Below, in pieces: positions 44,038 to 51,767 of a DNA stretch of 53,422 bases. The position numbers were made by a program, and so were the translations under genes. Source of the DNA: an uncultured eubacterium 1-6. Lineage in GTDB: Bacteria > Bacillota > Clostridia > Lachnospirales > Lachnospiraceae. A model generated the notes under the pieces. That model was not told the DNA's origin. It was given only the letters and a program-made list of their open reading frames with translations, and did not search any database. Every line of letters begins with the position of its first letter. The stretch's first letter is position 1. The stretch covers positions 1-53,422 of the forward strand of contig CAIFEZ010000007.1 of NCBI GenBank assembly GCA_903789595.1. Direction: 5' to 3'.

Positions 44038-45585
44038 ATGGAGAAAAAGAGCTCAGCAATCAATCGTTTCTATAAGGATTTTGATGCATTTGAGAACGCC
44101 TCTCATAAATATGAAAAGGGTGAAATCGACGCCGGGGAGTACACGGGTATCTCCAAGGGGTTTGGCGACTATCTGCAGAGAGATAATCATCAGATGCTCC
44201 GAATCCGCGTGCCGGGCGGCCGGATGACTGCCGATATGGCGAAGGCGATACTGGACGCCTGCACCTATTACGGTGTGGATACGCTGAAGATTACGACAGG
44301 TCAGGCGCTTCAGCTGCATGACCTGAATCCGCATGCGGGAAGAAGGCTGGTGCTCCGCCTTCTGGACAAGGGAATTGTGACGCGGGGGAGCGGCGGAGAC
44401 AACCCGAATAATATCACGGCCTCGCCTCTGTCAGGACTGGAAACGGAGGAGTACTTTGATGTACAGCCCTACGCGGAAGCGGCAGATGCCTACCTGCTCC
44501 GCTATATCGGCGTGCGGCCGCTTCCCAGAAAGTTCAAGATCGGGTTCGCTTCTTTTCCTTCTGAGGAGATGCATATCACGATGAAGGATATCGGATTTCT
44601 GGCGAACGCGGACCACACCTTTGATGTATTTGCGGCCGGCGGCCTCGGGATCAAACCGAGAGTGGGCGTGCTGGTAGGCTCTCATGTGGATCCGTCTCAG
44701 ATTCTGTATTATCTGCGGACGATGCTGGACGTCTACATGGAGAACGGCAATTACAGCAATCGAAACAAGGCGCGGAGCAGGTTCCTGCAGGAGACCATGG
44801 GTGTCGACGGATTTAAGAGCGCGTTTGCTTTTCATCTGAAAGAGGTAATCGCGGAGAGCAATCTGGACCTTTCCGTAACGGAACATCAGGTAGGGAAAAC
44901 GGGAGAGGAGTCTCTGCCGGAGGATCCGAGAGTGATTCCGCAGAAGCAGAAGGGTCTCTGCGCGGTCGCCTATCATCCGCAGGGCGGATATCTGTCTTTA
45001 AGCAGATTCCGGGAGATGATGGAGCAGATCGGAAGCTGGAAGGAGACGGAGCTCCGTCTGACGACGAAGGGCGGGCTCTATATCGTAAACTGCACCGGCG
45101 ATGAAGCCCGGAGCATGCTGGAGCTTACAAAAGACGGCTGTTCCAGCGATATTGAACAGTCTATCTCCTGCGTAGGGCACGCAAGATGCGATATCGGCCC
45201 CGCGGATTCTCAGAAGCTTCTGAAGAACTGTCTGGAAGCGGTCAGAAAAGAGCACTTTTCACCGCACACGCTGCCGCGTATGAGGATTTCAGGCTGCATC
45301 TCTTCCTGCGCTGCACAGCAGATCGGCCTGATCGGCTGGAGAGGCGCCATCCGCAAGGACAAGGACGGCAACCGTGTGGATGCCTTCTTCTTCTCCTACG
45401 GAGGCAGCAGCATCCCGGGGAAGGAAAAACTGGCAGAAAGCAAGATTGTACTGCTGGCAAAGGACATTCCGGATTTCCTGGTCGCACTGGGAAGGATCGT
45501 CGAACAGGAGCATATTCCATTTGCAGAGTGGCTGAAAGGAAACGAGGAGACGCTTCTTGAGCTGGTGAAGCAGTACGCTGTTTGA
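44038..45585 (+). CDS. Siroheme nitrite/sulfite reductase 2
   Basis: 515 residues. Siroheme-[4Fe-4S] ligands in CVGHARC (C-x5-C) and ISGCISSCAAQQ (C-x3-C). The N-terminal half reads RIRVPGGRMTADMAKAILDA and LKITTGQALQLHDL. It is clearly related to, but strongly diverged from, the protein at 30290. The ligand loop lacks the TGCPHSC form of the first copy (CISSC here), so substrate or electron donor may differ. AGAGGATG precedes the ATG. No partner genes are adjacent. Assimilatory nitrite or sulfite reduction with ferredoxin is the safest guess. Confidence 0.87.
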   Translation: MEKKSSAINRFYKDFDAFENASHKYEKGEIDAGEYTGISKGFGDYLQRDNHQMLRIRVPGGRMTADMAKAILDACTYYGVDTLKITTGQALQLHDLNPHAGRRLVLRLLDKGIVTRGSGGDNPNNITASPLSGLETEEYFDVQPYAEAADAYLLRYIGVRPLPRKFKIGFASFPSEEMHITMKDIGFLANADHTFDVFAAGGLGIKPRVGVLVGSHVDPSQILYYLRTMLDVYMENGNYSNRNKARSRFLQETMGVDGFKSAFAFHLKEVIAESNLDLSVTEHQVGKTGEESLPEDPRVIPQKQKGLCAVAYHPQGGYLSLSRFREMMEQIGSWKETELRLTTKGGLYIVNCTGDEARSMLELTKDGCSSDIEQSISCVGHARCDIGPADSQKLLKNCLEAVRKEHFSPHTLPRMRISGCISSCAAQQIGLIGWRGAIRKDKDGNRVDAFFFSYGGSSIPGKEKLAESKIVLLAKDIPDFLVALGRIVEQEHIPFAEWLKGNEETLLELVKQYAV

Positions 45586-45623
45586 CCTACGAAAAAAGAA
45601 TTTAAAATAAAATGAAAAAAGAG

Positions 45624-45652
45624 TTGACATTCCCGTTCGTTTTTAGTAAGAT
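45624..45652 (+). promoter_or_regulatory. Promoter of tRNA-Pro
   Basis: TTGACA, 17 bp, TAAGAT, 40 bp upstream of the tRNA. Confidence 0.6.
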
Positions 45653-45691
45653 AATACTCGCTGATTGATGAACACATCAGTCGTAAGCAAT

Positions 45692-45765
<74 letters not shown>

Positions 45766-45778
45766 TACATTTTTGAAG

Positions 45779-45821
45779 ATACCGCGTACTCTTAAAGAAT
45801 GGGAGTTCGCGGTATTTTTTT
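45779..45821 (+). terminator. Terminator of tRNA-Pro
   Basis: ATACCGCG pairs with CGCGGTAT, extended by ACTC/GAGT, followed by seven T residues. Confidence 0.85.
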
Positions 45822-45970
45822 ACGCGAACAGTGAGCCGTAGCCGAATGCGAGGCATTCGTGTGCGGCGAGCGTCGCGATAGCGAGATAAAACCCGCGCAG
45901 AGTGTTTTACCTTGCATGAGCGGAGCGTATTCTGAAAAAGCCGCTTGCAGTAGCTGTTGCTTCTGTTTTA

Positions 45971-46090
45971 CTATATTGACAAACAGTGTGATTCCTTCGT
46001 TCGTTGGAATGGAATGCCGCAGCTGTTTAATGCTATATTGAGAAAGAGCGTGATTCCTTCGTTGGAATGGGGTGTCGCGGCCGTTTAATG
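45971..46090 (+). repeat. Two 58-62-bp tandem repeats upstream of crcB
   Basis: Units 45971-46032 and 46033-46090 both run CTATATTGA...GTGATTCCTTCGTT...GGAATGG...GTTTAATG. The shorter one lacks one TTCG. Each can fold ATTCC/GGAAT. The DNA before them (45822-45970) is GC-rich, with small palindromes and no gene. Confidence 0.8.
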
Positions 46091-46119
46091 CTTTAAGGAG
46101 AAATAGGGAGAATTTGAGA

Positions 46120-46482
46120 ATGGGCTTTCTATTTGTTGCTTTGGGAGGGGCGCTGGGCGCCGTCGGAAGATACGCGATCAGTCTGATTCCCGTGAAGACG
46201 GATTTTCCGCTGCTTACGCTTCTTACAAATATCGCGGGAGCGATCCTGATCGGTTTCGTGGTCGGAGTGGCTGCCGGACGAGAGAATGTGTCACAGAACG
46301 CGGTGCTGTTCTGGAAGACAGGAGTGTGCGGAGGCTTCACTACTTTTTCCACTTTTTCGCTGGAGGCCTTCCAGCTGCTGGAGAAAAAAGCGTATATCCC
46401 GGGCGGGCTGTATATCGCTCTGAGTGTTGCTTGCTGCCTTTTCGGGATTTACTGCGGGAGAAAACTTGCTGTGCTGGTGTAG
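46120..46482 (+). CDS. crcB: Fluoride channel CrcB/Fluc
   Basis: 120 residues, four helices. Family motifs: GGALGAVGRY, TLLTNIAGA and GGFTTFSTFSLE. Members act as dual-topology dimers that let fluoride leave the cell. The ATG at 46120 has GGGAG upstream at 11 bases; the longer frame adds repeat DNA. Only one copy is seen, so it is either a homodimer or the partner is elsewhere. No fluoride riboswitch was found upstream. Confidence 0.92.
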   Translation: MGFLFVALGGALGAVGRYAISLIPVKTDFPLLTLLTNIAGAILIGFVVGVAAGRENVSQNAVLFWKTGVCGGFTTFSTFSLEAFQLLEKKAYIPGGLYIALSVACCLFGIYCGRKLAVLV

Positions 46483-46583
46483 CAGGACCACAGAGGCGTA
46501 AGAAACACAAAGCATGCAGAAAATCTCGGCAAATACAGGATGCGGCGCCGTTTCTGGCATGCGGTGGCGCAGGCAGAGCTGAA

Positions 46584-46730
46584 ATGATGATTACAGATCG
46601 AATTACATATCGGATTACGGATCAGATTACGGATCAGATCACAGATCGGATTACAGGTAGGATTACGGATCGAATTACGGATCGGATTGCAGATCAGATG
46701 ATGGATAAGGAATGCTTATATGGCGGATGA
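46584..46730 (+). CDS. Possible 48-residue Ile-Thr-Asp-Arg/Gln tetrapeptide-repeat ORF
   Basis: About ten 12-bp units (pattern GGATTACGGATC) encode ITDR, ITDQ and variants in frame, bounded by MM at the start and MMDKECLYGG at the end. Codons vary at silent third positions (ACA/ACG, CGA/CGG), but changes to Tyr, Gly and Ala also occur. The stop codon overlaps the ATG at 46720 of the next frame, as in coupled genes. The ribosome site is weak. It may be real or just a minisatellite. Confidence 0.3.
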   Translation: MMITDRITYRITDQITDQITDRITGRITDRITDRIADQMMDKECLYGG

Positions 46731-46776
46731 AATCAGAAGAAAACGAAATTCTTTTATGGAGTCTCTTCGGGAGTGA
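46720..46776 (+). other. N-terminal part of the next gene, cut by an in-frame TGA
   Basis: ATG at 46720 (AAGGAA upstream) opens MADEIRRKRNSFMESLRE, then TGA at 46774. The same frame continues as RTEKSLAEQ straight into the ATG at 46804. The composition before and after the stop is alike. Confidence 0.55.
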
Positions 46777-46803
46777 AGAACGGAGAAGAGTCTTGCGGAA
46801 CAG

Positions 46804-47565
46804 ATGAATGCCGGTATGAGAAATGATCTGGACCGCATCAACGACTGCGACTACAGCAGGATGAACTTCAGAAATGTGAAGGAATATCTGCACCGGTATC
46901 ATCTGGAGACATTTCCGGAGGAAACGGCAGAGGGAACCGCGTCTTCAAAGATGGCAGCAGGTATCTGTCTGGATGAAGAGGTAATGGAGCGGATTCATCC
47001 CGGTTACGAGCCGGAGTATCGGAAGACATTGACACAGGAGAGAGAAGAGGACCAGGATCGCCTGAGACTGGAGCTTTTTCTTGCGGATCTTGTGAAAAAT
47101 GCCACGGAGACGCAGTATCATGACATCAAGCTGAAGACTGACGCTTTTCTGCCGGAGGCGGCCCGAACCTGTCAGAAGAGTGGGAATTCGGAGATCTGCT
47201 TTACGGTTCCTCTAAACAACGCGGATATCACAGCCGAGGAGATCCGTGAGATTGATGATCAGTGTCAGAAGTACCGGTACAGCCTGTACTATCTTTCCCG
47301 GAGAATCGGCGACCTCGGTTCGGGACGGTATGTGGAAGCGGAGCTGAGGCCGGAGGGAACCGCCCTCCTGAAGTGCCAGTATGACATGTTGAAAAACCTC
47401 TGCGATATGGACCGGATTCGGACAACGCTGGTCGCATACAGTCCGAAAACCGGAGAAGAATATAAGATTCCGTGCATTTACCGGTACGCGGAATATAATT
47501 TCTCTGATGTTAACGTGGTGAGACTGGGCGTGAAGTGTGAATACCGGGCGGATGTCGGGAAGTAA
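46804..47565 (+). CDS. Hypothetical protein, probably with an interrupted N-terminus
   Basis: 253 residues, not recognised. Soluble, rich in charged residues, no signal peptide or membrane helix. Stretches such as DEEVMERIHPGYEPEY, LELFLADLVKNATETQYHDI and EIREIDDQCQKYRYSLYYLS look helical. Seven cysteines are spread out. The ATG at 46804 has no good ribosome site, whereas the in-frame ATG 84 bases earlier does but is followed by TGA. It is thus either a recent nonsense mutant, a restart product, or a sequence error. Confidence 0.55.
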   Translation: MNAGMRNDLDRINDCDYSRMNFRNVKEYLHRYHLETFPEETAEGTASSKMAAGICLDEEVMERIHPGYEPEYRKTLTQEREEDQDRLRLELFLADLVKNATETQYHDIKLKTDAFLPEAARTCQKSGNSEICFTVPLNNADITAEEIREIDDQCQKYRYSLYYLSRRIGDLGSGRYVEAELRPEGTALLKCQYDMLKNLCDMDRIRTTLVAYSPKTGEEYKIPCIYRYAEYNFSDVNVVRLGVKCEYRADVGK

Positions 47566-47622
47566 GAGCTTCCCTTCTTCAGAACCTTCTTCAGGATAAG
47601 ATGAAGCAGGGAAGCTTCTTCT

Positions 47623-48093
47623 TCAAAGCCATGCGGCAAAGTTTCGTTTCAGGATGTTCTCAAGCTCTGTGCCTGAGATGCCGAAGACAATGGCTGCATT
47701 GTCGACGTACAGCGACGGGCTCTCATCTTCTTTCTTCTGCATATCACCGGCTTCGGTGATCGAAATCATACAGGTTCTGCATTCTTCCCGCACATATGCC
47801 TTGATATGTCCGATAAGCCCGCCGGAGGATTCAACATCCCCGGCGGTTTTCTGCATGGCTTCTGTGAGCATTGCCCTGGCTTCCTCATATTGACCCGGAA
47901 TTCTGCATTTGACCGTGCCGATCACAGCATGGTCCAGAACGTCTACATCGACCAGAGGAAGAGAAAAAGTGTTCTGGTGATCATGATGATGGTGATTGTG
48001 ATCAGACGGCTCTTCTGCCTGGCGGCACTGCTGTTTTTCGGTTTCTTCCGGGATAGACGGATCATTCGTATTTTTGCGGTTTTTTGTCATCAT
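47623..48093 (-). CDS. His-rich small protein next to COG0523 GTPase
   Basis: About 156 residues; three consecutive ATGs follow GGGAG, and 48093 gives the best spacing. Residues 20-45 hold a His/Asp-rich metal-binding stretch (DHNHHHHDHQN). The rest is an unassigned alpha/beta domain with VDVDVLDHAVIGTVKC, YVREECRTCMISITEAG and VDNAAIVFGISGTELENIL; the CRTC pair may also bind metal. Its frame overlaps the GTPase stop (TGATG), so the two are coupled. Role inferred: metal donor or acceptor for the GTPase. No family name can be given. Confidence 0.65.
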   Translation of the reverse strand: MMTKNRKNTNDPSIPEETEKQQCRQAEEPSDHNHHHHDHQNTFSLPLVDVDVLDHAVIGTVKCRIPGQYEEARAMLTEAMQKTAGDVESSGGLIGHIKAYVREECRTCMISITEAGDMQKKEDESPSLYVDNAAIVFGISGTELENILKRNFAAWL

Positions 48094-48095
48094 CA

Positions 48096-48707
48096 TCACT
48101 CCCTGTTCAGGCACAAAGTCGTGATCTGCGTCCACAACGTGTCGGGCTGTTCCTGTATCGCACTGATCGGGAAGATGCGGGCGCCGGAGTTATAGCGGCG
48201 GATGTCTTCGATCACCGCTTTCCGGGCTTCTTCATCGACCAGATCCACTTTATTTGCCAGTATGACAGACGCGTCCTTAAGCTGGCTGGTGACAAAATCC
48301 GGCATGGCGCATTTGACCTTACTCCACCTCTTGCAGTCGACAAGCGCAAGAATTCCCGTATTACGATATCCGCAAGCTTCCAGGGTGTGGAGGACGCTGT
48401 CGGGATATGCCATTCCGGTTGATTCGATCAGGAGGTATTCTGGCGAGTAGTTTTGTTCGATTTCCCGAACGGATTCTTCCAGCTGTGCCGAGCTGGTACA
48501 ACAGATGCATCCTGAGAAGATATTTTTTACCAGAAAATGACGGCGTGTCAGAAGCTGGTTGTCAACGCCGGCTTCGCTGATTTCGTTCTCCAGAATAACG
48601 ACAGGGTTATCCGTCTGTCTGCTGTGCGAGATCAGACTGCGGGCGTACTGGAGCAGGACAGTGGTTTTTCCGGCACCGAGAAAACCGCCGAGGATAACGA
48701 TTTTCAT
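48096..48707 (-). CDS. G3E-family (COG0523/CobW-like) GTPase, short form
   Basis: 203 residues. Walker A GGFLGAGKTT, the family metal motif GCICC, Glu/Ser switch (IESTGMAYP) and NKVDL base-recognition motif are present. The usual C-terminal CobW_C domain is absent, so it is a minimal version. COG0523 proteins deliver or sense metals (Zn, Co) or serve cobalamin enzymes. Here it sits between a UroD/MtaA-like gene and a His-rich protein, which suggests metal loading of the methyltransferase-like protein or a corrinoid partner. The stop overlaps the start of the His-rich gene. Confidence 0.88.
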   Translation of the reverse strand: MKIVILGGFLGAGKTTVLLQYARSLISHSRQTDNPVVILENEISEAGVDNQLLTRRHFLVKNIFSGCICCTSSAQLEESVREIEQNYSPEYLLIESTGMAYPDSVLHTLEACGYRNTGILALVDCKRWSKVKCAMPDFVTSQLKDASVILANKVDLVDEEARKAVIEDIRRYNSGARIFPISAIQEQPDTLWTQITTLCLNRE

Positions 48708-48784
48708 TCCTTTTCACCTCGTTTTCGATTCCTGTAATTGCGGTCCGGCTAGAAACGTCAATGTGGGTTTCAGGATGCCGGGAC

Positions 48785-49783
48785 TTAAGCGAGTGGTTTG
48801 CACTTTGTCATCCGATAGGGCATGAATTCGTCGAAGAGTATTCCGAAATTCTGTCCGAGAGCTTTCGGATCATGGTTCAGGAAGAATCCGAACAGGGCGA
48901 ATGCCTTGTGGTATTGTCCGTATTCGTCGATTACGCGTCTGGCCTCGGCGCGAATCATTTCCGGCGTCGCGTTTTCACCGGCGACGGCGCCGTTCGTGTC
49001 CATGCCTCCGGCAAAGGAGATCTGGTCGCCGTACTGACGGATCAGATTTTGAATGTCGTTGCAGGGCTGCACGGATACCCAGCAGTCCACGCCAATATCA
49101 ATCATGTCTTCGACAATCGATTCTGCATGACCGCAGGTATGCTGCATGGCATAGCAGCCCTTTTCGTGAATATGCTGAATAACTTTCTTGTGGAAGGGCT
49201 TGATCAGCTCCCGGTAAGTGGCAGGTGACATAAACAGGTTCCGCTGTGTCGCGATGTCATCATAATAATTGATGATGTCCGGATGATAATACCTGACGAT
49301 ATAGTCGACGTATTCGCACTGATAATCGGAAACCTTGTCGAAAAACTCCATACAGGCTTCGGGCTCCATGGCGAGGGAGATCAGCGCCTCTTCAAAGCCC
49401 ATCAGAGCGGCGAGCCGCTCGTATACGCCGTTTCCTACACCGAATTCAACGAGTACATTGTCGCGGTTAATACCGGAAAAATCCTTTTCCGCTTCGGCTT
49501 TCCAGTCATAATTGTCCAGATCCGGGAATTTTACCTTTTCCCATTCCGTAATATCATCGAGAATAAATTCACCGGGCGCCGGAATGGCGGCGTTGTTGCC
49601 GGAGTCGGGGGTAACCCAGCGGACGCCGAATCCATCGTAGCCGCCGCCCTCGGGTCCTTTTTCAAACCATGGACCGTTTTTTGCTCCGAATCCGAAGATT
49701 GCTCCGTCTGTAAGGGTACAGGGAGTGTATTCCACCGGTTTGTGCAGAAAAATCTGTCTGTAGTTCTCTTTTGGCGATAGCAT
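48785..49783 (-). CDS. Uroporphyrinogen decarboxylase-family (MtaA/CmuA-like) methyltransferase
   Basis: 332 residues from the ATG at 49783 (AAGGAGG nine bases upstream). UroD-fold protein. The zinc-type motif HTCGHAE plus a later Cys (VSVQPCND) resembles the H-x-C...C site of MtaA-type cobalamin:thiol methyltransferases. True UroD, used in heme synthesis, lacks it. Other family stretches: VLVEFGVGNGVYERLAALMG and PATYRELIKPFHKKVIQHIH. It probably moves a methyl group from a corrinoid protein to a thiol. The corrinoid protein itself is not in the window. First gene of a three-gene minus-strand operon, divergent from a PucR-type regulator. Confidence 0.85.
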   Translation of the reverse strand: MLSPKENYRQIFLHKPVEYTPCTLTDGAIFGFGAKNGPWFEKGPEGGGYDGFGVRWVTPDSGNNAAIPAPGEFILDDITEWEKVKFPDLDNYDWKAEAEKDFSGINRDNVLVEFGVGNGVYERLAALMGFEEALISLAMEPEACMEFFDKVSDYQCEYVDYIVRYYHPDIINYYDDIATQRNLFMSPATYRELIKPFHKKVIQHIHEKGCYAMQHTCGHAESIVEDMIDIGVDCWVSVQPCNDIQNLIRQYGDQISFAGGMDTNGAVAGENATPEMIRAEARRVIDEYGQYHKAFALFGFFLNHDPKALGQNFGILFDEFMPYRMTKCKPLA

Positions 49784-49869
49784 ATGCAATATCCTCCTTG
49801 CGTGATATATGTTGTCCTTATTGTAGTTGAAGAGGAGAGAAATGAATATGGGCTGTCAGCACGTAATTA

Positions 49870-49878
49870 TGATATAAT
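49870..49878 (+). promoter_or_regulatory. Extended -10 promoter of the PucR-type gene
   Basis: TG, A, TATAAT, 80 bp upstream of the start, in the 174-bp region shared with the divergent methyltransferase operon. Confidence 0.5.
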
Positions 49879-49957
49879 CAGAGAAACGACTTGTTATCAC
49901 ATCACAAGATATTCGCGCGGTTATGCTGGCGTTGTTTCTGGAGACGGGGAAGAAGAT

Positions 49958-51421
49958 ATGTATCTGAGCATGTGGATTATCCGGGACAATCTGAAGGAAT
50001 ATACCATAGACAGCCATATTTCGGGAGGCGAGATGAGCATCCGCAATGTTTCGCTTCTGTTTCGGGGTGACAATGTGAGCGCCCATACGGTTTATATCTG
50101 TCCTTCAGAGGATTTTATTCCGACCATGAAGGACAGGGTGATCTGTGTGAACAGGAATGACTATCTGGTTGTAGACTGCGGGAGCATGGAGGAAATCTAT
50201 GAGAAGGTGCAGGGCATCATCGACCGGTATCTGGAGTGGGATCTTCATGTGCGGGATCTGATTGATTCGCGTTGTTCGCTCCAGGATATCACACAGGAGG
50301 CGGCGGATATATTTCAGGAAATGGTTGTTGTCATGAACAGCGGATTTATCCTGAAAAGCATTGCAGGCAGGCGGTACATCGAGGAGAAAGTTTCCGCGGA
50401 TTATGCGGAGCAGCTGCAGATAGACGAAGGGATGCCTCTGGATCATGTGGTTCCGGTGGTGAAAAGCCTGCAGTCCAACCTCACGAATCGGAACGCCTAT
50501 TATTTTCAGGAACCGGTCCTGAAAAGGGATGCCCTGGTGCAGAATATCTATATCAACGGTTTCTTCTGGGGCTTCAGCTTTGTAACGCTGGGACGGCTGT
50601 CGGAAGGGGAGTCTGTCCGTCAGGTGTTTCATGTATTCAACGCGCAGATCCTGCGGTGGTGGGACCGGAATGGAATTGTTCTGGAAGCTCCGGAGCAAAA
50701 TGCAGTGTTTCTGCGGCTTTTGAGGGAAGATCCGGCGATGAAGAACGATACGGTGCGGCAGTTTTTTCGCAGAATCGGATGGAAGGATGCGGACAGCAAA
50801 CAGATCCTTCGTTTTCAGGTGGGCGTCGGCAGTGAGCTGGTGTACGAGAGACTGATTCATCAGATTTCACAGCTGTATTCGGACTGTTATGTTCTTCAGG
50901 TAGAGAAGGGCCTGATGATGGTTGTGAATGTATCGCATCTGCAGTTTTCCCGTTTCCTTGACGATTTGACCCGTTATCTCAGGCCGGTAGATCTCTTTAT
51001 GGGGATCAGTTATCCGTTTCAGGATATGATGAAGCTTCGGCAGTATTTCGAACAGGCGGATATCGCAATGCATTATGGCCGGCGGAACGGGAAGCGCATC
51101 ATGTTCTGCCGCGACTGTGCCGTGTATTATCTGCAAAATGTTCTCCGGAAAAATGTATCGGTTGGTCTGGAGCATCCGCTGCTGGAGCAGCTGCGCTCTG
51201 CTGACAAAAAGAATCATACGGAATACTTTCGTACGCTGCAGGTTTATCTCCAGGAGGAGAGAAGCCTGGTCCGGGCATCGGAGCGTCTTCACATTCATAA
51301 AAATACACTGCTGTACCGGATCAGAAGGATCGAGGACAATTATCAGGTGAATCTCAATGACACACAGGAGAGATTGGCAATCATGGTGTCGTTTCTTCTG
51401 TATCCGGAACAGGCGCTGTGA
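49958..51421 (+). CDS. PucR/CdaR-type transcription regulator
   Basis: 487 residues from the ATG at 49958 (GGGGAAG upstream); the longer frame reaches into the divergent promoter. The N-terminal roughly 110 residues are unassigned, followed by a GAF-like middle part (EMVVVMNSGFILKSIAG). The C-terminal helix-turn-helix reads LVRASERLHIHKNTLLYRIR, with the typical DTQERLAIMVSFLL end. PucR-type proteins respond to small metabolites. The divergent arrangement makes the MtaA/COG0523/His-rich operon its probable target. Confidence 0.85.
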   Translation: MYLSMWIIRDNLKEYTIDSHISGGEMSIRNVSLLFRGDNVSAHTVYICPSEDFIPTMKDRVICVNRNDYLVVDCGSMEEIYEKVQGIIDRYLEWDLHVRDLIDSRCSLQDITQEAADIFQEMVVVMNSGFILKSIAGRRYIEEKVSADYAEQLQIDEGMPLDHVVPVVKSLQSNLTNRNAYYFQEPVLKRDALVQNIYINGFFWGFSFVTLGRLSEGESVRQVFHVFNAQILRWWDRNGIVLEAPEQNAVFLRLLREDPAMKNDTVRQFFRRIGWKDADSKQILRFQVGVGSELVYERLIHQISQLYSDCYVLQVEKGLMMVVNVSHLQFSRFLDDLTRYLRPVDLFMGISYPFQDMMKLRQYFEQADIAMHYGRRNGKRIMFCRDCAVYYLQNVLRKNVSVGLEHPLLEQLRSADKKNHTEYFRTLQVYLQEERSLVRASERLHIHKNTLLYRIRRIEDNYQVNLNDTQERLAIMVSFLLYPEQAL

Positions 51422-51459
51422 TTGGATCAGCGATATAAAAGAGATGCCTGTTCACAGGA

Positions 51460-51484
51460 TATCTGAAAGGCGGGGATTTCACAG
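51460..51484 (+). other. Intergenic element shared with 32003-32028
   Basis: Same GGCGGGGATTTCACAG core with TATCTGAAA before it. The 346-bp gap to the next gene holds this element and a promoter but no gene. Confidence 0.6.
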
Positions 51485-51587
51485 CCAGTAGTGCTCAGGC
51501 AAAGGCGCTTTGAAATTCTTGCCCGATCAGTTAAGCGTGAACAGAACACAAAGGAGATGAACCGGCGTCTTCATTTGTCACATGATA

Positions 51588-51617
51588 TTGACGCCGAATA
51601 TGGCATCACCTTATAAT
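51588..51617 (+). promoter_or_regulatory. Promoter of the TPR/SEC-C gene
   Basis: TTGACG, 18 bp, perfect TATAAT. Confidence 0.7.
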
Positions 51618-51767
51618 TCTGAAAGGAGCCGACGAGGTCAGAATGGGCTAATCCTGTCATTCTCCTGAATATAGAGAACTGATGGAAGAAGATGTGAGAA
51701 ATCCGAAACATGAGTCAATGAAGAAAGAAACGCAGAAAAGGTGCGAGAAGTTGTAGGGGAGGGTTTC

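Noticed and set aside
45822-46119. Fluoride riboswitch before crcB
   Set aside because: No recognisable conserved core; the leader is made of two tandem repeats.
46774-46776. Selenocysteine codon
   Set aside because: The following bases show no convincing SECIS-like hairpin and the context gives no redox motif.
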